Origin: Paraburkholderia piptadeniae
Lineage (GTDB): Bacteria; Pseudomonadota; Gammaproteobacteria; Burkholderiales; Burkholderiaceae
Assembly: GCF_900007165.1 (NCBI RefSeq)
Contig: NZ_CYGY02000056.1
Span: forward strand, 80,707 to 144,706
Direction of reading: 5' to 3'
Length of the DNA stretch: 64,000 bases
Below the pieces are notes generated by a model. That model saw only the letters and a program-made list of their open reading frames with translations. It had not been told where the DNA came from and did not search any database. Positions 8,985 to 18,159 of this stretch are shown piece after piece. Both the position numbers and the translations under genes were made by a program. Each line of letters begins with the position of its first letter. Positions within the stretch are counted from its first letter, which is position 1.

Positions 8985-10961
8985 TCAGGCAGCCTCGGCA
9001 AGTTTCTCGAAACGCTCGCTCTCGATCCGCGCCACTTCCGCAGCGGGAACGTAGTAGTCGACGTCCTGATCGTAGGTGCGCGCGATGAAGGTCGCGATCA
9101 TGCCGATCAGCCCGACGATCGCGAAGACCCACATGTGCCACACCATCGCAAAGCAGAACAGCATGCTGAACGCGGAGATGATGACGCCCGCCCCCGTGTT
9201 GCGTGGCATATGGATGTCCTCGTATTTGGCGGGCCTTGCATGGGCGCGTCCCGACTTCTTGTTGTCCCAGTGCTGTTCGAGCGACGTAATGACGGGAACG
9301 ATCGCGAAGTTATAGAACGGCGCGGGCGATGAAGTCGACCATTCGAGGCTGCGGCCGTCCCACGGATCACCCGTGAGATCGCGGTTCTGCTCGCGATTGC
9401 GGATGCTCACGGCGAACTGGATCAGCAAGGCCAGAATGCCCATGCCGACGATCATAGCGCCGACGAGCGCGACGATCAGCCAGGGGTGCCACTCGGGAAC
9501 CGAGTAGTGATTCATCCGGCGCGTCATGCCTTCGAAGCCAAGGATATACAGCGGCGTAAACGCGAGCCAGTAGCCGACGAGCCAGCACCAGAAAGCGACC
9601 TTGCCCCAGAACTCGTCGAGCGTGAAGCCGAATACTTTCGGGAACCAGTAGCTGATGCCCGCGAGACAACCGAACACGACGCCGCCGATGATCACGTTGT
9701 GAAAGTGCGCGACGAGGAACAGGCTGTTGTGCAGCACGAAGTCCGCGCCAGGCACGGCAAGCAGCACGCCCGTCATGCCGCCCACCGCGAAGGTGACCAT
9801 GAAGCCGATCGTCCACAGCGTCGACGAGTGATAGCGAATGCGGCCGCGATACATCGTGAAGAGCCAGTTGAACAGCTTCACGCCCGTCGGGATCGAAATG
9901 ATCGACGTCATGATGCCAAAGAACGCATTGACGTTCGCGCCCGATCCCATCGTGAAGAAGTGGTGCAGCCACACGAAGAACGACAGGATGCCAATCGACG
10001 ACGTTGCGTACACCATCGACTTGTAGCCGAACAGCGGCTTGCCCGAGAACGTCGCGATGATTTCCGAGAACGCGCCGAATGCCGGCAGGATCAGGATGTA
10101 CACCTCGGGGTGGCCCCATACCCAGATGAGGTTGATGTACATCATCGCGTTGCCGCCGAGCTCGTTCGTGAAGAAGTGCATGTCGAGATAGCGGTCCGCC
10201 GTGAGCAGCGCGAGTGTGCCCGTGAGCACGGGGAACACGGCGACGATCAGGATGTTCGTGATCAACGCGGTCCAGCAGAAGACGGGCATCTTCATCAGGT
10301 TCAGACCCGGCGCGCGCATGCGCAGAATCGTCACGATGAAGTTGATGCCGCTCAGCGTCGTGCCTAAGCCGGAGACCTGTAGCGACCATATGTAATAGTC
10401 GACGCCCGCTGTTGGACTATAGCCAAGCTCCGACAACGGCGGATAGGCGACCCAGCCCGTCGCCGCAAAATCGCCGACGAACATCGAGATCATCACGAGC
10501 AGCGCGCCGACCACGGACAGCCAGAAGCTCAGCGAATTGACGAACGGATACGCGACGTCGCGCGCGCCGAGCTGCAGCGGCACGACGACATTCATCAAGC
10601 CGAGAATGAGCGGCGTCGCCACGAAGAAGATCATGATCACGCCGTGCGCGGTGAAGATCTGATCGTAGTGATGCGGCGGCAGATAACCCGCGGCATCGTT
10701 GAATGCAATCGCCTGCTGCGCGCGCATCATGATCGCGTCGGCGAAACCGCGCAGCAGCATCACGAGCGCGAGAATGATGTACATCACGCCGATCCGCTTG
10801 TGATCGACCGACGTGATCCATTCCTTCCACAGGTATGTCCACTTGCCGGCGTAAGTGACGGCGCCGAGCAGCGCGAGTCCCAACACTATCACGACACCGA
10901 GCGTGCCCATGATGATGGGCTCGTGATACGGAATCGCATCGAGCGTAAGTTTTCCAAACAT
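8985..10961 (-). CDS. cyoB: Cytochrome bo3 ubiquinol oxidase subunit I
   Basis: 658 residues, full length. It is the catalytic haem-copper subunit that oxidises ubiquinol, reduces oxygen to water and pumps protons. Visible features: the helix II haem ligand in IFTAHGVIMIFF, the Cu_B/cross-linked tyrosine motif WGHPEVYILILPAFG, the paired Cu_B histidines in WLHHFFTMG, and the haem ligands in LFLVAHFHNVIIGG. About fifteen membrane helices can be drawn, as in E. coli CyoB rather than the shorter aa3 type. It begins 5 bp after cyoA. Confidence 0.96.
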   Translation of the reverse strand: MFGKLTLDAIPYHEPIIMGTLGVVIVLGLALLGAVTYAGKWTYLWKEWITSVDHKRIGVMYIILALVMLLRGFADAIMMRAQQAIAFNDAAGYLPPHHYDQIFTAHGVIMIFFVATPLILGLMNVVVPLQLGARDVAYPFVNSLSFWLSVVGALLVMISMFVGDFAATGWVAYPPLSELGYSPTAGVDYYIWSLQVSGLGTTLSGINFIVTILRMRAPGLNLMKMPVFCWTALITNILIVAVFPVLTGTLALLTADRYLDMHFFTNELGGNAMMYINLIWVWGHPEVYILILPAFGAFSEIIATFSGKPLFGYKSMVYATSSIGILSFFVWLHHFFTMGSGANVNAFFGIMTSIISIPTGVKLFNWLFTMYRGRIRYHSSTLWTIGFMVTFAVGGMTGVLLAVPGADFVLHNSLFLVAHFHNVIIGGVVFGCLAGISYWFPKVFGFTLDEFWGKVAFWCWLVGYWLAFTPLYILGFEGMTRRMNHYSVPEWHPWLIVALVGAMIVGMGILALLIQFAVSIRNREQNRDLTGDPWDGRSLEWSTSSPAPFYNFAIVPVITSLEQHWDNKKSGRAHARPAKYEDIHMPRNTGAGVIISAFSMLFCFAMVWHMWVFAIVGLIGMIATFIARTYDQDVDYYVPAAEVARIESERFEKLAEAA

Positions 10962-10966
10962 ATGAA

Positions 10967-11974
10967 CTACTCCGATACCAAAGCTGCGTGTGAAGGCAAG
11001 CCGGCAGGCTTCACGGACATGCCCGTCATGCCCGTCGCGCCTGTCGTGCAGATGGGGTTGCCCGACGCATCTCGCATGTACTGGTTGACGATGCCGTCGA
11101 AGAGGCCCGGCGCCACGCTGCTATAAAGCGTGGCGGCAACTTTTCGGCTGGGCTGTTGCAGGACATCGTAGGCAGGCACATCGAGCACTTGCCGCGAGGC
11201 TCGCGCGCGCGCGATCCATGCATCGAAGTCGCCGCGATTCGTGACGACCGCATTGAAGTTCATGTCGGAGAAGCCCGGTCCGCTAAACGCGGACGACCGG
11301 CCCGCATACGTACCGACGCTATTCGCGATCAGATGAAGCTGTGTCTGCATGCCCGACATCGCATACACCTGGCTGCCCAATTGCGGAATGAAGAACGAAT
11401 TCATCAACGATTCCGCCGTCAATTTGAAATCGACGGGCGTATTGACGGGCAGTGCCAGCTGGTTGACGGAAGCGACGCCATAGTCCGGGTAGATGAACAG
11501 CCACTTCCAGTTCAGTGCGACCACTTCCACGCGAACCGGCTTCACGTCGGATTCGAGCGGCTTGTAGGGATCGAGGCTGTGCGTTGTCTTCCAGATCAGG
11601 ACGGCAAGCGTCGCGACAATGAGGCAGGGAATCGTCCACACGACGACTTCGATCGCGTTCGAATGCGCCCACGTCGGCGCATACGTCGCCTTCGTGTTCG
11701 ATGCGCGGTAACGCCATGCGAAATACAGCGTGAGCAGGATCACGGGTATCACGACGAGCAGCATCAATCCGAGCGCGATCAGGATCAGATTCTTTTCCTG
11801 CACGCCGATCGAACCCTTCGGGTCGAAGAGGACCATGCTGCATCCGCCGAGCAGGCTGAGCGCGCCCGCGGCGGCGATCCGGCCGGCCCGGACGAGATGC
11901 CTTCGAAATGGATGGAAGCGGGGCCATCGTCCCGCTGTATGGGGAGGGCCCCCGTGTGTAGGTGGGTTGCGCAT
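10967..11974 (-). CDS. cyoA: Cytochrome bo3 ubiquinol oxidase subunit II
   Basis: 335 residues from ATG 11974 (MRNPPTHGGPP); ATG 12001 is an alternative, and neither has a strong ribosome site. A lipoprotein signal ends in LSLLGGCSM, two membrane helices follow, then the periplasmic cupredoxin domain with LNWKWLFIYP and NSFFIPQLGSQVYAM. As in other quinol oxidases the Cu_A ligands of cytochrome c oxidases are absent. The C-terminal tail is extended and contains ICTTGATGMTGM. It is the first gene of cyoABCD and diverges from a MocR-type regulator. Confidence 0.92.
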   Translation of the reverse strand: MRNPPTHGGPPHTAGRWPRFHPFRRHLVRAGRIAAAGALSLLGGCSMVLFDPKGSIGVQEKNLILIALGLMLLVVIPVILLTLYFAWRYRASNTKATYAPTWAHSNAIEVVVWTIPCLIVATLAVLIWKTTHSLDPYKPLESDVKPVRVEVVALNWKWLFIYPDYGVASVNQLALPVNTPVDFKLTAESLMNSFFIPQLGSQVYAMSGMQTQLHLIANSVGTYAGRSSAFSGPGFSDMNFNAVVTNRGDFDAWIARARASRQVLDVPAYDVLQQPSRKVAATLYSSVAPGLFDGIVNQYMRDASGNPICTTGATGMTGMSVKPAGLPSHAALVSE

Positions 11975-12167
11975 GCTTTCAGGTTGGTTGCGTGGTTGCA
12001 TAGCCCCATACATGTATCCACCAACCATCACTCGCGCGCGGCGTCCCACTACGGCGATCCGCACCAATACTGGCCAATCGGCCATGACCGGGCGGATACA
12101 TACATAGGCTATGCCGGCGCATGCTAGAGTAAGACATATGCCATACATGCGCGACACGATGCCACAC
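11975..12167. promoter_or_regulatory. Divergent promoter region of cyoA and the MocR regulator
   Basis: A 193-bp intergenic region rich in ATACAT words. A perfect palindrome ATACATGTAT lies at 12008-12017; GGATACAT at 12094-12101 is the inverse of ATGTATCC at 12012-12019; further copies lie in ATACATAC (12096) and CATATGCCATACATGCG (12136-12152). GntR/MocR regulators bind such short repeats, so this may be the operator controlling both genes (inference). Exact promoter boxes are not clear. Confidence 0.45.
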
Positions 12168-13565
12168 ATGACCTCACGAAAGCGCGCCGCTCAGCGGCCG
12201 GACTGGATCACCGATTTCGCCGACAACGGCAAGGCGCGCTATCTGCAGATCGTCGATCTGATCGAGCGCGCTGTCGCGGACGGCAAGCTGGCCCCCGGCG
12301 ACCGGCTGCCGCCGCAGCGCAAGCTGGCCGAGTTGATCGGCGTGGACCTGACCACCGTCACGCGCGGCTTCTCCGAGGCGCACCGGCGCAACCTGATCGA
12401 ATCGCGTGGTCCGCTGGGCACGTTCATCGCGCCGCCCAAGGTTGCGTTCATGCAACGCGTCGATCTGAGCATGAACATCCCCCCTCCTCCAGCCGACATG
12501 GATCTCGCCGTGCTTCTCAGGCGCGGGCTTTCGCAGGTGCTGGTGCGCAGCGATGTCGATCTGCTGATGACCTATCAGCTTGGTGGCGGCAGCGACTCCG
12601 ATCGACAGGCGGGCGCCGCATGGCTCGAGCCGATACTCGGGCGCGTGGACCCGTCACGCGTCGTCGTGACGCCGGGCGCGCACTCGACGCTTGCCGCACT
12701 GATGCTCGCGCTCACGCACGCGGGCGAACCCATCTTCACCGAGCAACTGATCTATCCGGGCCTTCCGCTGATCGCGCGTCAACTCGGGCGTCATCTGAAG
12801 CCTGTTGCGTGCGACTCGCACGGAATGCGGCTGGACGCACTCGACGAAGCCTGCGACGGCGCGAACGGCGGCGTGATCTATCTGAATCCAACCTTGCGCA
12901 ACCCGACCGCGCAGACGATGCCGCTGAAACGCCGCAAAGAAATCCTCGCAGTGGCCGCGCGTCGGAACATCAAGGTGATCGAGGACGATCCGTATTGGCT
13001 GCTGGCCGACGAACCGCCCGCGCCGCTGTCCGCGCTCATGCCGCAACAGGTGTACTACCTGTCCACGCTTTCGAAGTGCATTTCGCCGGGTTTGCGTGCC
13101 GCCTTTCTCGTGTTGCCGTCCGCCGAGGGACAGGATGCGTTTCTCAACGCATTGAGATCCCTTTCGTTGATGTCGCCGCCGCTTGCCACGTCGCTGGTCA
13201 CGCAATGGATTCTGGACGGCACGGCGTCGGAAGTACTGGGAGGCATCGTGAAAGAGTCGCGTGAACGCCTGCTCGCGGCCAGTCAGATCCTTTCGCCCGT
13301 AAGCGGTTCAAAGACGAGCGGCGGCATTCACCTGTGGCAAGCGTTGCCCGGGCACTGGGCCGCGCAAGGTCTCGCCGATGCGGCCCGTGCGGAAGGACTC
13401 GTCGTTGCCCCCGCTTCCGCGTTTTGCCAGGGCGGCGATGTGCCGAATGCAATCCGTATCTCGCTTGGCGGCTGCACGCGGCGCAGCGAGTTGACTTCGG
13501 CATTGAGAAAGCTCGCTGCGCTGCTGGAACGCAAGCCAACGGCCGATGATCGGCTGCTGATATAG
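12168..13565 (+). CDS. MocR-type regulator: GntR helix-turn-helix fused to aminotransferase-like domain
   Basis: 465 residues from ATG 12168 (MTSRKRAAQRPDW); ATG 12138, after AGAGTAAGA, would add ten. Residues 25-90 form a GntR winged helix (LAPGDRLPPQRKLAELIGVD). The rest is a fold-type I aminotransferase domain with the PLP lysine in YLSTLSKCISPGLR and the aspartate pair in IEDDPYWLL. MocR proteins sense PLP adducts of amino acids or amines. Its divergence from cyoABCD with shared repeats suggests it may control the oxidase, but regulators of this family often control unrelated neighbours. Confidence 0.88.
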   Translation: MTSRKRAAQRPDWITDFADNGKARYLQIVDLIERAVADGKLAPGDRLPPQRKLAELIGVDLTTVTRGFSEAHRRNLIESRGPLGTFIAPPKVAFMQRVDLSMNIPPPPADMDLAVLLRRGLSQVLVRSDVDLLMTYQLGGGSDSDRQAGAAWLEPILGRVDPSRVVVTPGAHSTLAALMLALTHAGEPIFTEQLIYPGLPLIARQLGRHLKPVACDSHGMRLDALDEACDGANGGVIYLNPTLRNPTAQTMPLKRRKEILAVAARRNIKVIEDDPYWLLADEPPAPLSALMPQQVYYLSTLSKCISPGLRAAFLVLPSAEGQDAFLNALRSLSLMSPPLATSLVTQWILDGTASEVLGGIVKESRERLLAASQILSPVSGSKTSGGIHLWQALPGHWAAQGLADAARAEGLVVAPASAFCQGGDVPNAIRISLGGCTRRSELTSALRKLAALLERKPTADDRLLI

Positions 13566-13776
13566 CGTCGACAACATCTGCTGCGATCGATTTGAAGCGA
13601 TCTGCTTCTGTACGAAGCCTCGGCGCACGCGAATAATGGGGTCAACGCTGCTCCGAACACTTCCTTACTCCTTTTATCGTTCGAAGCGCGCCGGGATAAC
13701 TGCGCGAGTGCCCGAGGCCCACGGCCTTCAACCCGCAGAGCTTGCAGCTATGTAACATATCGAGCGTGGCAGGCAC
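13566..13776. other. Intergenic stretch upstream of the 13777 terminator
   Basis: No open frame with coding character. The plus-strand sequence from about 13640 runs into a terminator with no gene just before it, so a small transcript with its own terminator, or simply a long 3' untranslated region of the MocR gene, are both possible. I recognise no known RNA family. Confidence 0.3.
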
Positions 13777-13812
13777 TAAGCCTCGGCACCTTATGGCGCC
13801 GGGGTTTTTTTA
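13777..13812 (+). terminator. Rho-independent terminator
   Basis: The stem from AAGCCTCGGCACC pairs with GGCGCCGGGGTTT across a TTAT loop with one mismatch, followed by a run of seven T on the plus strand. Confidence 0.75.
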
Positions 13813-13867
13813 TCGTCCGCCGTTCGTCGCCTGGGCTCTGCGCCGTTGTCGTCTCACGTGAACCCGC

Positions 13868-14299
13868 TCACGCATGCTGTCGCCGGCGTTGCAATCGCGC
13901 GATCAACTCGAACACGGCCATTCCGCCCAGCATCGCAGCGACGAAACCCCAGGCTTTCGGATATCCGGCGCCGAGCGCGACCAGTGCGGGCCCCGGACAG
14001 AATCCCGCGATGCCCCAGCCCACCCCAAAGACCGCGCTTCCGAGAATAAGCCTTGCCGTTACGGCAGAGCCAGCGGGTATTTGCATCGGCAGCCCGAGCA
14101 GCGATTTTGCGCGGCGTTTTGCGAGCAGAAAAGCAACCGACGCGATACCGATTGCACTGACCATCACGAATGCAAGCGACGGGTCCCATCGTCCCGCGAT
14201 GTCCAGAAAGCCGAGTACTTTTGCGGGATTGGCCATGCCGGACACCATCAGGCCGACACCGAACAGCAGCCCCGCCACTAACGCAGTCAGCACGTTCAA
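13868..14299 (-). CDS. YeeE/YedE family half-transporter (DUF6691), downstream partner
   Basis: 143 residues from a TTG start at 14299, preceded by a strong GGAGG eight bases away, so the rare start is well supported. Four hydrophobic segments are present, with GLMVSGMANPAKVLGFLD and IAGFCPGPALVALG typical of the C-terminal half of YeeE/YedE proteins. Related proteins import thiosulfate or other sulfur species through conserved cysteines. The two halves are encoded as separate adjacent genes, here 1 bp apart, and presumably form one channel in the inner membrane. Confidence 0.85.
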   Translation of the reverse strand: MNVLTALVAGLLFGVGLMVSGMANPAKVLGFLDIAGRWDPSLAFVMVSAIGIASVAFLLAKRRAKSLLGLPMQIPAGSAVTARLILGSAVFGVGWGIAGFCPGPALVALGAGYPKAWGFVAAMLGGMAVFELIARLQRRRQHA

Positions 14300-14300
14300 C

Positions 14301-14735
14301 TCAGCCTCCCACCAGATGCCGCAGCACGAACACCGTCACGAAGCCCGTCGCCATGAACGTCGCCGTCGCGGCCAGCGAACGGATCGATCCACGCGAAATG
14401 CCGCATACGCCGTGGCCGCTCGTGCAGCCGCTCGCGTAGCGCGTGCCGACGCCGACGAGAAAACCAGCGGCGATGATTTCACCCCATCCCGCCTGGATGT
14501 CGGGCGATATCGGCTTGCCCAACGCGCTCGCCAGAATGGGCGCGCCGATGAGTCCCGCTATGAACGCCGCACGCCAGCCCGATTCGTCGCGTGACGTGCC
14601 CAGCAGGCCGCCGAGAATGCCGCTGATACCGGCGATTCGGCCGTTGAAAAGCACCAGCACGGCGGCAGCGACGCCGATGACAATACCGCCGGCAAGAGAA
14701 AAGAATGGAGTGAAGCTCCCCACATCAATCGACAC
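14301..14735 (-). CDS. YeeE/YedE family half-transporter, upstream partner
   Basis: 144 residues with four hydrophobic segments. The conserved cysteine motif GTRYASGCTSGHGVCGISR is intact, as in thiosulfate or sulfur transporters of this superfamily. It is followed after one base by the second half-transporter gene. There is no rhodanese or sulfur oxidation gene beside it, so the substrate is uncertain. Confidence 0.85.
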   Translation of the reverse strand: MSIDVGSFTPFFSLAGGIVIGVAAAVLVLFNGRIAGISGILGGLLGTSRDESGWRAAFIAGLIGAPILASALGKPISPDIQAGWGEIIAAGFLVGVGTRYASGCTSGHGVCGISRGSIRSLAATATFMATGFVTVFVLRHLVGG

Positions 14736-14895
14736 GACACCTCCTGAGTTGCATTCGCATAGAACCGTTATAGAGCACGGTTATCGAGTGCAATTGTTTC
14801 CTGGGTCGGCGGCAAATGGAAGGTGCTTGCGGCGTCGCGACGCGTCGTGTTTTTGCTGTGTCGTTATCGAATTGAAGATCCGGCCGTCGATCAGG

Positions 14896-16530
14896 TCAGT
14901 TGATTTGACGAAGTTCGCGGCGAAGAATCTTTCCTACCGCCGATTTGGGCAATGCATCGACGAAGTGGACGATCTTCGGCACCTTGTAGGCGGCCATCGC
15001 CGCGCGGCAGTGCGCGATGAGTGCTTCGGCGCTCACGTCCGCCCCTTGCGCCTTGATGACGAACAGCTTGACCGCTTCGCCCGTCTTCTCGTCGGGCACG
15101 CCGATGCACGCACATTCCGCGACGCCGGCGAATGCGGTCGCAACGGCTTCCACTTCGTTCGGGTAAACGTTGAAGCCGGAGACGATCACCATGTCCTTCT
15201 TGCGATCGACGATCTTCAGAAAGCCCTTGTCGTCGAATACGCCCACGTCGCCCGTGCGAAAGTAGCCGTCCGCCGTGAACGCCCTCGCGTTTGCCTCGGG
15301 CTTTTGCCAATAGCCGCCCATCACTTGCGGCCCCTTCACGCAGATCTCGCCCGGCTCGCCGATGCCGGCTTCCCTGTCGTTTTCGTCGAGCAGCTTGACG
15401 TCGGTGGATGGCACAGGAAGACCCGTATCACCCGTAAAGCGGCTAATGAACTGCGGGTTGAACGACACGACGGGCGAAGTCTCCGACAGCCCATAGCCTT
15501 CGCGGATGAAGCTGCGCGTCGCCGACTTCCACCGCTCCGACACGATGTCGATCATTGCCGCCCCGCCGCCCGCGGAGAGCTTCAATCGCGACCAGTCCAC
15601 CTCAGTCACGCGCGGATGCGAGGCCAGCGCTGCGTAGAGCGTATTCACGCCGACGAAGATCGTCGGCCGCGCGGCCTTGAGTACATCGATAAACGACTCG
15701 ATGTCGCGCGGGTTGGCGACGAGCCAGTTCTCCGCGCCGACGGAAAAGTAGGTGAGGAAGTTCACCGTCAGCGCAAAGATGTGATACAGCGGAATCGCCG
15801 TGACGATAACCTCGTTGCCGGGACTCAGCGTGTCGGGCATGAAGGCCTTGAACTGCTCGATGTTGGCGACCAGATTGCGGTGCGACAACGCCGCCCCCTT
15901 CGAAAGCCCTGTCGTGCCGCCCGTGTATTGGAGAAAAAGCAGATCGTCGCCGCTCACGGCAACGGGTTCCAATTCGAGCTTCGCGCCCTGTTCGATTGCT
16001 TCTGACAACGTTGTCGCGCCGGGCAACGACTCGTCGACAGCGGGCGCTGCAATCCCAGCACCGCAGCCGTCGCCAGGGCCGGCCGTGATCACCGTCCTGA
16101 CGCGCGTCTTGTCGATCACCCGCGCAAGCGCCGATGTCGAACCGTTGTACGCGACGATCACTTCAACACCGGCGTCGTTGAGTTGATGCTCGAGTTCTCG
16201 CGCGGTATAGAGCGGATTCACGTTGACCTGCACGCCGCCGATCTTCGCGATAGCAATAAACGCAATCGGGAACGACACGACATTCGGCAGCATCACGGCC
16301 ACCCGATCGCCTTTGCGAACGCCGACCTCTTTCTGCAAATACGCAGCGAATGCGGACGAGAGACGATCGACGTCCGCATACGTCAATGACCGGCCGAATG
16401 CGCGGAAGGCCGGCTTTGCCGCGAACTGGCGCATTGCGCTCTCCATCAGCGCATTCACGCACGGGTAGCGATCCGCGTCGATCTCGGCAGGAATCGAATC
16501 GTATGACTGAATCCAGTGTCTGTTGCTCAT
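14896..16530 (-). CDS. fadD: Long-chain fatty acid-CoA ligase (AMP-forming)
   Basis: 544 residues from ATG 16530 (MSNRHWIQSYDSIPAEID); longer in-frame starts lack family similarity. It carries all adenylate-forming motifs: P-loop LQYTGGTTGLSKGA, YGLSETSP, the hinge region YFRTGDVGVFDDKGFLKIVDR, and the catalytic lysine in PKSAVGKILRRELR. It activates fatty acids to acyl-CoA for beta-oxidation at the inner membrane. It is monocistronic; the divergent AraC regulator starts 258 bp away and may control it (inference). Confidence 0.92.
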   Translation of the reverse strand: MSNRHWIQSYDSIPAEIDADRYPCVNALMESAMRQFAAKPAFRAFGRSLTYADVDRLSSAFAAYLQKEVGVRKGDRVAVMLPNVVSFPIAFIAIAKIGGVQVNVNPLYTARELEHQLNDAGVEVIVAYNGSTSALARVIDKTRVRTVITAGPGDGCGAGIAAPAVDESLPGATTLSEAIEQGAKLELEPVAVSGDDLLFLQYTGGTTGLSKGAALSHRNLVANIEQFKAFMPDTLSPGNEVIVTAIPLYHIFALTVNFLTYFSVGAENWLVANPRDIESFIDVLKAARPTIFVGVNTLYAALASHPRVTEVDWSRLKLSAGGGAAMIDIVSERWKSATRSFIREGYGLSETSPVVSFNPQFISRFTGDTGLPVPSTDVKLLDENDREAGIGEPGEICVKGPQVMGGYWQKPEANARAFTADGYFRTGDVGVFDDKGFLKIVDRKKDMVIVSGFNVYPNEVEAVATAFAGVAECACIGVPDEKTGEAVKLFVIKAQGADVSAEALIAHCRAAMAAYKVPKIVHFVDALPKSAVGKILRRELRQIN

Positions 16531-16788
16531 TTGGGCCTCAATACTCCGTTGACGACTAGTGCGAAGGCCCCATGCAGGACGAAACCGCGTGATTCGATAT
16601 GGCCGAAGTCGCATCGGGTTGAACTATCGCGCGAAGGCTGCGCATTGCAAATGATCGACACGGCCGAATTGGTGATCGCAACGGACAAAGGAAGGGCACT
16701 GCCAGGGTGAACCCTATGGCAGGTGATTGCATTAGGGCGCAGAATCTCGTGCACACAATGGATATCGTTTCGGACACAGGACCTGGCC

Positions 16789-17922
16789 ATGCAGAGCAGC
16801 GCGCCTGCGCACGCGACGGCAACGCGCCCTCATATCGACCGGCTGGCGCACGCTTCGTCGGCCATCGCGTTGCGCGAAAAGCGCTTCGCGCCATCCAAGC
16901 TCGTCGCGCTGATCGAGGTGACGTCGGAACTCGGTCTTGACGCCAGTGCGGTATTGGCGGGAACCGATCTCGATCTCGATGCAATCGCCAATCCGTTCAC
17001 GCTGACGTCGTCGCTGCAATTTCTGACCGCCGCGCGAAATGCGATTCGACAGTATGCAAAGTCGGACCTCGGCGTACGCGTCGGGTGCAGGCTGCACGCG
17101 TCGAGCTATGGCATGTATGGCTATGCGCTGCTGTGCTCGGAGGCCATGGCGCACACATTCGATACGGCTGTCAAATACCATCAGCTCGCCAACGGCGCGC
17201 TCGATATCCGCTGGGTCGAAGACGACGATGCCGCAACGTGGATCTTTCCGAACCACAACGAAGTACTCGTGCCCGATGTCGACGAGCCGCTTTATCGCTT
17301 TCTGATTGACCTGCAATTCGCGGTTCACGTGACCGTTATCAAAGATGTGATGGGCGCCTGGTGCGTACCGGCTCGCGCAATGTTCACGCAGGCAGAGCCA
17401 TCGCACGCGGCGCTGCTGTCGGATGTGCTGGAATGTCCGCTCGCATTCGAGCAGCCGCAGAACCTGTTGAGCTACCCCGCTGCGTGGTTGTCGCGCGCGC
17501 CTCAACTCGCCAATCCGATTACTGCGGCGCAAGTGTCCACGCAATGCGCTCGCCTGCTCGAACAATTGCGCTGGCAGGCGGGCGTGACGCGGCGCGTCTA
17601 TCAGGAACTTACTCGCACGCCCGGGAAATTCCCCGATATCGAGCAGATCGCCGAAAGCCTGTGCATGACCTCGCGCACGCTTCGGCGCAAGCTCGAAGCC
17701 GAGGGGGCGTCATACAGCGAACTGTTGACGGGCGTACGCAAAGCACTCGCGATCGACTATCTGAGCACGACCTCACTCAGCATCGAAGACATTGCGCTCA
17801 CACTCGGTTTCAGCGATGCGGTGGGCTTTCGCCACGCGTTCAAGCGCTGGACGGGAAAAACGCCGAACGAGGTCCGGCGCGACAGGGCCATTTCGGCAAG
17901 CAGTTCAATGATGGACCAGTGA
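16789..17922 (+). CDS. AraC family regulator with arabinose-binding-like (OruR/ArgR type) domain
   Basis: 377 residues from ATG 16789. The N-terminal 200 residues resemble the effector domain of OruR-type AraC regulators (GCRLHASSYGMYGYALLCSE). The C-terminal double helix-turn-helix is typical: IAESLCMTSRTLRRKL and SIEDIALTLGFSDAVGFRHAFKRW. It diverges from the fadD gene. Members of this subgroup control fatty acid, amino acid or alkane genes; the effector cannot be told from sequence. Confidence 0.9.
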   Translation: MQSSAPAHATATRPHIDRLAHASSAIALREKRFAPSKLVALIEVTSELGLDASAVLAGTDLDLDAIANPFTLTSSLQFLTAARNAIRQYAKSDLGVRVGCRLHASSYGMYGYALLCSEAMAHTFDTAVKYHQLANGALDIRWVEDDDAATWIFPNHNEVLVPDVDEPLYRFLIDLQFAVHVTVIKDVMGAWCVPARAMFTQAEPSHAALLSDVLECPLAFEQPQNLLSYPAAWLSRAPQLANPITAAQVSTQCARLLEQLRWQAGVTRRVYQELTRTPGKFPDIEQIAESLCMTSRTLRRKLEAEGASYSELLTGVRKALAIDYLSTTSLSIEDIALTLGFSDAVGFRHAFKRWTGKTPNEVRRDRAISASSSMMDQ

Positions 17923-18090
17923 TAGCCGCGGCTACGCAGCTTTGTGCATAAACGAAAGCCTATAGCCAGCCAAAGTTTGTTTTATTGTTTCGCTCGACAG
18001 ACGCGACCTTACACTTAGCGAACCATAAGGAGCCCGCGAGACTCGAAACGCCAGCTCTGTCCACGCGAAAACGCCAATCACAAGGAGACG

Positions 18091-18159
18091 ATGCCCGTCC
18101 TGCCGAGCATCAGCACCCCATGCCTTCGACCCTTGTCTACACGCATTCCGCCTGCCTGA
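18091..18159 (+). other. 22-codon ORF with strong ribosome site overlapping the start of the deacetylase gene
   Basis: AAGGAGACG at 18082-18090 sits directly before ATG 18091, which opens a 22-codon frame ending TGA at 18157-18159. The deacetylase ATG (18120) lies inside it in another frame and has no ribosome site of its own. It may be a leader or coupling ORF, or a sign that a base was gained or lost between 18091 and 18120. Confidence 0.35.
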
